64,000 bases of DNA, from contig NZ_CP041253.1 in the NCBI RefSeq assembly GCF_006575665.1, forward strand, positions 4,839,501-4,903,500. Reading direction: 5' to 3'. Below, piece by piece: positions 1 to 6,990 of the stretch (position 1 is the stretch's first letter; every line of letters starts with the position of its first letter). Made by a program: the position numbers and the translations under genes. The DNA comes from Echinicola soli. GTDB taxonomy: Bacteria > Bacteroidota > Bacteroidia > Cytophagales > Cyclobacteriaceae. The notes under the pieces are model-generated. The model saw nothing but the letters and a program-made list of their open reading frames with translations. It had not been told where the DNA came from and made no database searches.

Positions 1-499
1 CGCATTTGACCACAGAATAAAAAACTAAAAATCTCGAACCTTTGTCTTTAGCAAAACCCGAAATATGCATAGCCTATCTACGCCGCGGCGCACAAGTGTT
101 GCGACCTGAAATTGCTTCAACATCGGCCGCTATGCTTTAGTTTTCTGCATTACCTGGCGGCCAAACAGGGCAATGCTGAAACCGGACCAAGCAATATTTC
201 TGGGAGATGAGAGATTTCCAGGTGGTTTTGGTAAGCATATTTCTCTTTAATTTAGCAATAGGAATACGTTCTCCAGCATAAAAAATCAGCACAAACCTTA
301 TTAATCTGCACCATCTGCGTGCTATCGAAACCAACCCTAATCCCCCAACTTTTTCACTTGGCCCTAAAACCTTCAAACTAACTGATTTTTGGTTTTTATG
401 ACTAATTTATAGTGCATTGGTCCATCATACCCAAAAGCCCCTTCAGGAATTTTTCTATCCATGTCAAGTTTAAAAAAATATCATTAATATTGCAGTCAA
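1..499. other. No supported gene at window start
   Basis: I see no convincing coding region here. A 79-codon minus-strand frame (137-376) has no recognisable domain or composition of a real protein. The stretch is AT-rich towards its right end and probably holds the 5' regulatory region of the gene starting at 500. The left part may be the remnant or flank of a gene outside the window. Confidence 0.5.
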
Positions 500-892
500 A
501 TGATAAGGTCGTTATTCTACATATGGCTTTCGATGATTATAGTACTGAACAGTATGATCTTTTCAGTCATCCAGATGGATTACGTCCTCAATAAGGAATA
601 TATAGCAGAAAACCTTTGTATCAATAGGGATAAGCCAGAGATGCACTGTGATGGGAAATGTTTTTTGGCCGAAAAGCTTAAAGAAGCCCAAGACCAAAAA
701 GAGCAACAACCTGGCGGCATAGATTTTAGTCGGGACTTCGGCATCTATATTTTACAAGAAAACCATTTTGGGTTTCAGGGACTCAAAATTCCCAATAATT
801 TGCCCATTGCATTTTACCAAGGGGGAAATTGTTTTCATACCTCTACGGACATTTTTCATCCTCCGAAAAACAACAGTTTACTTATCGCTTAA
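500..892 (+). CDS. Small membrane-anchored protein with conserved Cys motif
   Basis: This is a 130-residue protein of unknown function. Residues 1-25 form one hydrophobic segment, which could be an uncleaved signal anchor. Then comes a Cys-rich block with C40, C50 and C54 in the arrangement C-x9-C-x3-C (MHCDGKC), followed by a charged stretch and a C-terminal tail ending in FHPPK. I recall similar short proteins in other Bacteroidota near outer-membrane receptor and metal genes, but no function is known to me. It lies 270 nt upstream of the di-haem/MbnP operon on the same strand, so a role in the same metal or redox process is plausible but is inference. The start at 500 gives the complete hydrophobic segment; internal ATG codons at residues 12 and 19 are alternatives. 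Confidence 0.7.
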   Translation: MIRSLFYIWLSMIIVLNSMIFSVIQMDYVLNKEYIAENLCINRDKPEMHCDGKCFLAEKLKEAQDQKEQQPGGIDFSRDFGIYILQENHFGFQGLKIPNNLPIAFYQGGNCFHTSTDIFHPPKNNSLLIA

Positions 893-1161
893 AAGAAATA
901 CGCATAGGTTTTGCCAACCTTCATGGCATGCCCTGCCTTCTGGAAAAGGCTTTATCATGCGTGATGAGCGTGCTTTATTTCAAAAAATGTATTAACAAGA
1001 GTGCTTGTCCCAGTAAATGGGTGCAGTGATTTTCTGTATCAACATAGAAAAACAGGACGGCCATGCGCTGTCCTTAGGCCATTTATGTAGTGCGCCATTT
1101 GCATTACAGGCTTTTCTGAACAGAATCATGATGCCACTGGGACAGTCTCTGCATATCCTAT

Positions 1162-2292
1162 TTGATTATGCGATACCCGCACCTATTTTATTTGGGAATA
1201 ATATTCGTATGTGGTTTGCAATGGGCATGTGGGAATGGAGAGGAAGAACAACCTTCTCCCCAAAACCCCAGCCTTTCGCTTCAGCATCCCGAGTACTTCC
1301 CCAATGACGTGCCCATGCCATCTGACAATCCCCTGACCGAAAAAGGCGTGGAACTTGGGCGCATGTTGTTCTATGAAAAACAACTGTCCATAGACAGGAC
1401 AATCTCCTGTGCTTCTTGCCACCAGCAGGAAAAGGCATTCACAGATGGTAAAAAAATAAGCACCGGCATCCATGATACTCCGGGTGATAAAAATGCCATG
1501 TCCCTGGCTAACCTGCACTGGACTTCTCGTTTTTTTTGGGATGGAAGGGCCGCTACCTTGGAAGAACAGGCACTACAGCCAATCGAGGATCATCGGGAAA
1601 TGAACCTGCCACTGGATCAGGCTGTAGCACGCCTTCAGGCCGATGAACAGTATCCTGAACGATTTAAGGTGGCATTTGGCACCGATCAAATTACCGAAGA
1701 GCTGATCGGAAAAGCCATTGCCCAATTCATGAGGACATTGGTTTCCGGCGATTCGAAATTTGACCGATGGATCAGGAGTGAAGTGGAGTTCACCGAACAG
1801 GAGCAGCTCGGAATGGAGTTGTTCTTCACCCATCCAGAGCCTTCCCTGCAGATTCGTGGCGGCAACTGCGGTGACTGTCACCTCGGTTTTCTGACCTCAG
1901 GAGACAGGAACAACCTATTGGGCTTTCACAACAATGGACTGGACATTGACCAAGACCTCGAAGAAGGCCTCGCCGCCGTGACAGGAAACTCCAGGGACAA
2001 AGGAAAATTCAAAGCACCAACACTCCGTAATATTGCTTTGACAGCTCCCTATATGCATGATGGGCGTTTTGGGACGCTGAAAGAGGTGCTGGAGCATTAT
2101 GACCAACATATCCAAATGAACAGCACGCTGGATATCCTCATTATGGAAGCCAGCAATGAGGATATCCTATCAGGAAAAGCCATTAAGCTTCATTTAACAG
2201 ATAGTGAAAAGGAGGCCATTATCACTTTTCTCCACACGTTAACAGACGAAAAATTTATTAACAATCCGAAATTTTCGGATCCATTTAACTAA
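1162..2292 (+). CDS. Di-haem cytochrome c peroxidase/MauG-family protein (MbnH-like), copy 1
   Basis: This 376-residue exported protein belongs to the bacterial di-haem cytochrome c peroxidase/MauG family. The N-terminal hydrophobic segment ends at Cys23, which could be lipidated, although the lipobox (QWAC) is imperfect. Two c-type haem motifs are visible: CASCH at residues 83-87 and CGDCH at 236-240. The family signature TAPYMHDGR follows at 294-302. Classical members reduce H2O2; MauG and MbnH instead use a bis-Fe(IV) state to oxidise tryptophan in a partner protein. The gene is first of a tight operon and lies 9 nt before an MbnP-like gene, which favours an MbnH-type role over general peroxide removal. 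It is a paralogue of the protein at 3057-4118. The family is certain; the substrate is inferred from the neighbour. Confidence 0.9.
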   Translation: MIMRYPHLFYLGIIFVCGLQWACGNGEEEQPSPQNPSLSLQHPEYFPNDVPMPSDNPLTEKGVELGRMLFYEKQLSIDRTISCASCHQQEKAFTDGKKISTGIHDTPGDKNAMSLANLHWTSRFFWDGRAATLEEQALQPIEDHREMNLPLDQAVARLQADEQYPERFKVAFGTDQITEELIGKAIAQFMRTLVSGDSKFDRWIRSEVEFTEQEQLGMELFFTHPEPSLQIRGGNCGDCHLGFLTSGDRNNLLGFHNNGLDIDQDLEEGLAAVTGNSRDKGKFKAPTLRNIALTAPYMHDGRFGTLKEVLEHYDQHIQMNSTLDILIMEASNEDILSGKAIKLHLTDSEKEAIITFLHTLTDEKFINNPKFSDPFN

Positions 2293-2301
2293 GCAATTGA
2301 C

Positions 2302-3042
2302 ATGAAAAAAATAGCAATAATAGTATTGACGGTTTGGACTCTTACAGCCTGCAACGACCGAGAGGAAACACCTTCCGGCATGGCCGTAAGCTTTAGCTTT
2401 TCCCATGTACTGGATGGAAATCCACTTGAGCTGGAAGGCGACGCTTTCACGTTGCCTTCAGGGGAGAGCTTCACTCCGCGAAAATTTAAATATTATATCT
2501 CAAACATCACCTTCAAGAACAGCATCTCTGGCAGCAGTTATACCGTATCAGATGGCTACTTTCTTATCGACGAGGCAGGAAAGAAAAAATTCAGCGTGGA
2601 AATTCCTTCTGACGATTATGATGCGCTCACCTTTTATGTGGGGATCGACAAGGCACGAAACTTATCCACTGACCAAGTGGGCGACTTGGATCCGAGCAAC
2701 GATATGGCCTGGAACTGGAACACCGGGTATAAATTTCTGGTGCTGGAAGGGGAATGGGAATATGAGTCTGATGAACGACATGGCCTGGTTGTACATATTG
2801 GCAGTAATGACCCTGAAAGCGAACAAAATTTCAAGGCCATCAATTTTGACCTCGCTTCAGCCGGGCAATCCTTGGGTTCTGAAGCAGTAGTCCAGCTTGA
2901 CTTCCAAGCGGAACTGAACGAACTATTTATGGATCCCAACGAGCTTATTCTTCACGAGCTGGAAAACACCAGTATTAAGGGCGGAAAATGGGCCGTCAAT
3001 ATTGCCAATAATTATCAAGAAGGGTTCTTTACACTCCAGTAA
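2302..3042 (+). CDS. MbnP-like copper-binding lipoprotein
   Basis: This 246-residue predicted lipoprotein (lipobox LTAC, Cys17) resembles the MbnP family. Features seen are the block ITFKN after a KFKYYIS strand (about residues 61-73), the stretch MAWNWNTGYKF (136-146, with W137 and W139) and His160/His165 in RHGLVVHIG. In methanotroph MbnP and MopE/CorA proteins a tryptophan is converted to kynurenine by an adjacent di-haem enzyme and then helps bind copper. Here the gene sits between two such di-haem genes, 9 and 14 nt away. I infer a surface copper-binding protein matured by one or both neighbours. I cannot tell from sequence alone which tryptophan would be modified. No methanobactin biosynthesis genes are nearby. 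Confidence 0.85.
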   Translation: MKKIAIIVLTVWTLTACNDREETPSGMAVSFSFSHVLDGNPLELEGDAFTLPSGESFTPRKFKYYISNITFKNSISGSSYTVSDGYFLIDEAGKKKFSVEIPSDDYDALTFYVGIDKARNLSTDQVGDLDPSNDMAWNWNTGYKFLVLEGEWEYESDERHGLVVHIGSNDPESEQNFKAINFDLASAGQSLGSEAVVQLDFQAELNELFMDPNELILHELENTSIKGGKWAVNIANNYQEGFFTLQ

Positions 3043-3056
3043 CGTGTTTTACCAAT

Positions 3057-4118
3057 TTGAAAAAGGCAATTACATATCGACTGCTCCTCCCTCTATGCCT
3101 GAAAATACTGTTGGTAGGCTGTCTTCCGGACGCTGCGGATAATCAAGGGAAATCACCGGACTATTTCAGCCCTGTGGTTTCCCCCAGCCTTCTTCAGGAG
3201 GATTTTCCCCAACCAGCTAGAAACCCCATGAGCAAACAAGGGGTATTGCTGGGAAAGACCTTGTTTTATGATCATGGCTTGTCAGCCAATGGTAAAGTGA
3301 ATTGCGCAAGCTGTCATTTGCCCCAATTGGCTTTCAGTGACGGAGTTAGTCTTAGTGATCAAGGGGTATCGGGTAAAATGCTCCACAGGCACTCTCCCGC
3401 CCTTTTCAACATGACCTGGCACAAAGGACTGTTTTGGGATGGGGGATCGACCAATTTGGAATCGCTGGTCTTTGGTCCGCTGACCCATCCAGATGAAATG
3501 GGGGCAGACTTAAATGAAGTCATCCATTATTTACGTGGTAACCAGGACTATTCCGAGCTGTTTAAGGCAGCTTTTAAGACGGATACCATCACCAGTGCAT
3601 TCATCAGCCGGGCTTTGGCCCAATTTGTCAGAACGCTCATTTCCCAGGACAGTCGGTATGACCAATGGCAGAGGAAAGAAACGGATTTTAATCCACAAGA
3701 AATCAGCGGTTATCAACTGTACCAAAAGCACTGCAACAGCTGTCACCAGGAGGGCTTATTTACCGATCTTCAGTACCACAATAATGGCCTGGATGCGACA
3801 TACCCCGATCCAGACGAACTGGAAGAGCTGTTGCTCGGCCGCTACCGGATTTCTTTTGACGACCAGGACTTAGGTGCCTATAAAACCCCTTCCCTGAGAA
3901 ATATATACCTGACGGCTCCTTACATGCATGATGGGAGGTTCGAAACGCTGGAAGAGGTACTCGATCATTATGAAAACGGTATCCAACGTAATGGGAGCTT
4001 AGCTCCTGAACTGGAAAACGGGATCAATTTGACCAATCAGCAGCGAGAAGACCTATTGGCTTTCCTTGCGACCCTGACCGACCACACATTTATCAACAAT
4101 AAAGCTTACCAAAAGTAA
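3057..4118 (+). CDS. Di-haem cytochrome c peroxidase/MauG-family lipoprotein (MbnH-like), copy 2
   Basis: This is a 353-residue paralogue of the di-haem protein at 1162-2292. A good lipobox (LVGC, Cys22) predicts a lipoprotein. The haem motifs are CASCH at 83-87 and CNSCH at 226-230, and the family signature TAPYMHDGRF occurs near the C-terminus. The reading frame opens with TTG at 3057, which is needed to include the basic start of the signal peptide (MKKAITYR). No in-frame ATG gives a complete signal peptide. It follows the MbnP-like gene by 14 nt and precedes the beta-barrel gene by 10 nt. Two di-haem enzymes around one MbnP suggests division of labour, such as maturation versus electron delivery, but this is not shown by the sequence. 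Confidence 0.9.
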   Translation: MKKAITYRLLLPLCLKILLVGCLPDAADNQGKSPDYFSPVVSPSLLQEDFPQPARNPMSKQGVLLGKTLFYDHGLSANGKVNCASCHLPQLAFSDGVSLSDQGVSGKMLHRHSPALFNMTWHKGLFWDGGSTNLESLVFGPLTHPDEMGADLNEVIHYLRGNQDYSELFKAAFKTDTITSAFISRALAQFVRTLISQDSRYDQWQRKETDFNPQEISGYQLYQKHCNSCHQEGLFTDLQYHNNGLDATYPDPDELEELLLGRYRISFDDQDLGAYKTPSLRNIYLTAPYMHDGRFETLEEVLDHYENGIQRNGSLAPELENGINLTNQQREDLLAFLATLTDHTFINNKAYQK

Positions 4119-4128
4119 GCCCAGAAAA

Positions 4129-5223
4129 ATGAGAAAAAAGCTATTCATCTTATTCATAATAATATTATCACTCCCCTTGCTATCAAACGAGGCCAAAGCC
4201 TGTGACAGCTGCAATTTCTTCGAATATAGCCTATTGCAAAACAGGAGCTATATTGGATTGTTTTACAGACATCGACAGTTTGGTGGATATGACCAATACG
4301 GCTACTCCTCTCCCAGCCCAGGAACCGCTTTGGTCACCAGTAAGCTACCTGCTGGATTTGAAAATGGAGTTGTTGCCAAATACACCCCCAATGCTCGTAA
4401 AGCCGCCTCTCCATCGATCGATCAGGACTTAATAGTGATGCACGAGCCAGAAGGCACGGGGCTGTATGTCAATAAAACCGATCAGGACTGGGAAACCTAT
4501 GAAACCGTAGAGCTCAGGGGAAATTTTACCTGGAAGAACAAGTGGAACTTTACCTTTATCCTCCCTTTTGAATCCAATAGGATACACTACCAAAAAATGT
4601 TGGACCTGCCCAACCCCGTTCAGGATACGACTTTGACCGTGCATGGCTGGGGGGACATGACTGTGGCCGCAGATTACATCCATTATATTTATAATACCAA
4701 AGCCCGCCATACCTTTAGGCCAGGATTGGCCATTGTCGTTCCTACTGGCCAATCAAACAAGGTAGCTTCAAATAATAGTCCATTTGATCCGATCATCCAA
4801 CCTGGAACCGGATCCTGGAGCTATGTCGCCCGGTTCAATTACCAATTGTTCTATACCAAAACCGGCCTAAATACCGGATTCAGCTACAAGCAATCCACCG
4901 AAGGGGCCCAAAACTACCAGTTCGGAAGTAGTTTTAATGCCTCAGCTATTGGCTTTCACCAAATATCCCTCCAAGATGACTGGATGCTCATACCCAATGC
5001 CGGTGCCTATTACGAACAATCCCATAAGGATACCTGGACGGATGAAAAGCAACAGCTTACCGGTGGAAAAGTAGTCTTTGCCCAAGCGGGACTAGACGTA
5101 AATAGACAAGAATGGACTCTCAGTTTGATGTGGCAAACACCAGTGTACCAAGACCTGAACGGCAACCAAATCCACCATCAAAACCGGATCAGTATTGGTT
5201 TTATCAAAGCTTTTAAACTATAA
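4129..5223 (+). CDS. Outer-membrane beta-barrel-like protein with N-terminal CxxC
   Basis: This is a 364-residue protein with a signal peptide that appears to end at AKA, leaving a mature N-terminus beginning CDSCN (Cys25, Cys28). The CxxC lacks the following His, so it is not a haem c site; it could bind a metal or form a disulphide. The rest is rich in alternating hydrophobic/aromatic strands, glycine and asparagine (for example around residues 130-160 and 255-340), as in outer-membrane barrels. It ends in a hydrophobic/aromatic strand (FIKAFKL). I do not recognise a named family. It closes the di-haem/MbnP operon (10 nt gap), and a terminator-like hairpin lies 90 nt downstream. A transport or docking role for the copper-related lipoprotein is inference only. 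Confidence 0.75.
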   Translation: MRKKLFILFIIILSLPLLSNEAKACDSCNFFEYSLLQNRSYIGLFYRHRQFGGYDQYGYSSPSPGTALVTSKLPAGFENGVVAKYTPNARKAASPSIDQDLIVMHEPEGTGLYVNKTDQDWETYETVELRGNFTWKNKWNFTFILPFESNRIHYQKMLDLPNPVQDTTLTVHGWGDMTVAADYIHYIYNTKARHTFRPGLAIVVPTGQSNKVASNNSPFDPIIQPGTGSWSYVARFNYQLFYTKTGLNTGFSYKQSTEGAQNYQFGSSFNASAIGFHQISLQDDWMLIPNAGAYYEQSHKDTWTDEKQQLTGGKVVFAQAGLDVNRQEWTLSLMWQTPVYQDLNGNQIHHQNRISIGFIKAFKL

Positions 5224-5312
5224 ATCAGGAACCCACCTTGAAGCTAGCGTTTTTTGCATTAGCAGTGAAGCTCTCCGGTAATCACCGGGCAACTTTTTCT
5301 GTTGAATAAATA

Positions 5313-5345
5313 AAAAAGGGGAAAGCCAGTAGCTTTCCCCTTTTC
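5313..5345. terminator. Bidirectional rho-independent terminator
   Basis: The arms AAAGGGGAAAGC and GCTTTCCCCTTT pair perfectly around a five-base loop, with A and T runs on the outer sides. The hairpin lies between two convergent genes (ends at 5223 and 5381) and so fits termination in both directions. Confidence 0.85.
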
Positions 5346-5380
5346 ACCTTTTACATTAACCCTTATATAAATACTAATCA

Positions 5381-6715
5381 TTACAAAGCGATCTGAAATT
5401 GCATTACGGCCATTCCTTTACGCTCATCAGTGACATAATTCCCTTCACTGGCTGCCGCAAAGATGGGACGGCTCTGATAACTCAGGGACAGTTTAACCCG
5501 ATTCCCATCGATCAGCCAGTTGACGCCCCCATCATACATGGCCATGGGATCATCCAACAGGTCAAAATTGGAATATTGGCTGCTGATATAAGGCTGCAGT
5601 GTGCCTGCTTTTCCAAATAAGTCCCTTCTAAACAGGTACCCAAACTGCGCATAAAACGTATTCCCTGTGCCAATGGTCGGAAAGGCACTTCCCGGACCAT
5701 TGAGTGTTCCTTCAGCATTGACTCCGGTGGCAGGATTCATCGCACCGATATTTCTGAGGTAATTTTTTCCATAATCGCTATACGTATAAGCTGCGTAGGC
5801 TGTAATAGCGTTTCCTTTGCTGGGATCTATGGGTCGATCATAGAATGCATCAATGGCAAAAATCCCCAGATTGGTCCTCACTGTATCGGTGGTATTATCT
5901 GCATAATGCCACATCGCATCCTTCTGGGCCATAAAGCCTGCACCAATGTTAAACACACTTTTGGTTCCCAAATAAGATCCCGCTTGGTAGGGTGTCGTGT
6001 TGGATTCCTTGTCCAAAAACATGTATTTAAAATAACCATGGTACTGGGCATATCCTATTTCTGAAGTAAACAGGGAATTTTCATCAATCACCGGCTCCTG
6101 GACAGAAGACGGTTCGATGGACATGGGTTTGGACACGGCCATTCGGTAATCCAGTTTCCCCAATTGCCCCTTGGCATAGATACTTAGCTTACGGACAAAT
6201 TGATCATTCACGTCATTGGTGGCCTGCTGGTACAGCGGGGCATCCAAAGAAAGGATCGAACCAATAGAAGGTGACGAATAACGGGACACACCGTTCCACC
6301 CTGTCAGACCGGCACCGATGGACAATTTTTCTTTGGCCACTTTATATTCCCCAATCGCGTCCAGGAAAAAAATCCCCTGCTTTCGCGGTGACCGGTAGGA
6401 CAAATTGTTTTGACCAAATTGTGTATAAAAAAACACCTTGTCTGTCAACTGGCCAAAAACCTGTATACGCGTCCTTCTCAGTCCAATGTCCATGATCTGG
6501 TCATCAGGGGTGCCATAAACTTCGGAGCCTGGGTTGGCCTGTGTGTAGCGTAGCCAAATCTGATTAAGAAATGTCCCTTTCACATAATGACTACCATCAT
6601 CATTGAGGTCAAAGCGCAATTCCTTTTTCTTTGGTGTAACAGAAGGTGAAGTTTGTGCCCAAGTAGTAATGGAAAAGGTAATAAAAAAGGCAAAACAAAC
6701 ACTAAAGTACTTCAT
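5381..6715 (-). CDS. OprO/OprP-like porin
   Basis: This is a 444-residue outer-membrane protein with a clear signal peptide (cleavage near TWAQ). The mature part starts with a KKELRFDLNDDGSHYVKGT-type strand followed by many amphipathic strands, and it resembles the phosphate-selective porin O/P family of Bacteroidota. The LRRTRIQVFGQLTDKVFFYTQFG region (about residues 83-105) is typical of that family's early strands. Substrate cannot be read from sequence. It is transcribed away from the TonB receptor gene, with a 275 nt AT-rich divergent spacer that presumably holds both promoters. It converges on the MbnP operon through a shared terminator. Family assignment is good; ion specificity is unknown. 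Confidence 0.8.
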   Translation of the reverse strand: MKYFSVCFAFFITFSITTWAQTSPSVTPKKKELRFDLNDDGSHYVKGTFLNQIWLRYTQANPGSEVYGTPDDQIMDIGLRRTRIQVFGQLTDKVFFYTQFGQNNLSYRSPRKQGIFFLDAIGEYKVAKEKLSIGAGLTGWNGVSRYSSPSIGSILSLDAPLYQQATNDVNDQFVRKLSIYAKGQLGKLDYRMAVSKPMSIEPSSVQEPVIDENSLFTSEIGYAQYHGYFKYMFLDKESNTTPYQAGSYLGTKSVFNIGAGFMAQKDAMWHYADNTTDTVRTNLGIFAIDAFYDRPIDPSKGNAITAYAAYTYSDYGKNYLRNIGAMNPATGVNAEGTLNGPGSAFPTIGTGNTFYAQFGYLFRRDLFGKAGTLQPYISSQYSNFDLLDDPMAMYDGGVNWLIDGNRVKLSLSYQSRPIFAAASEGNYVTDERKGMAVMQFQIAL

Positions 6716-6990
6716 GATAATTAATAAAATTTAAATTGGGATACTGTTAAGCTTATTCCTACGGAATAAAAGGCCATTCATCCATCATTTGCTTATTTTT
6801 TATGTAAAACAAGTATTAATGTTTATGAACGGTAACACTCATCATTAATAGAATAGAAACCGTCAATATTCGATAAACCTTACGAAAAGCACATATCTAT
6901 TATTTAGTCAAAGCTAATTTTTTTTTTATATATATTTAATATTTAATTTCGCTAATAGTAAATAAAAATTTAGCACCTATACAAACAAGC

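Noticed and set aside
1162..2292. Simple H2O2-scavenging cytochrome c peroxidase
   Set aside because: Possible from the family alone, but the MbnP-like neighbour and duplication make a protein-modifying role the better reading; kept as an alternative only.
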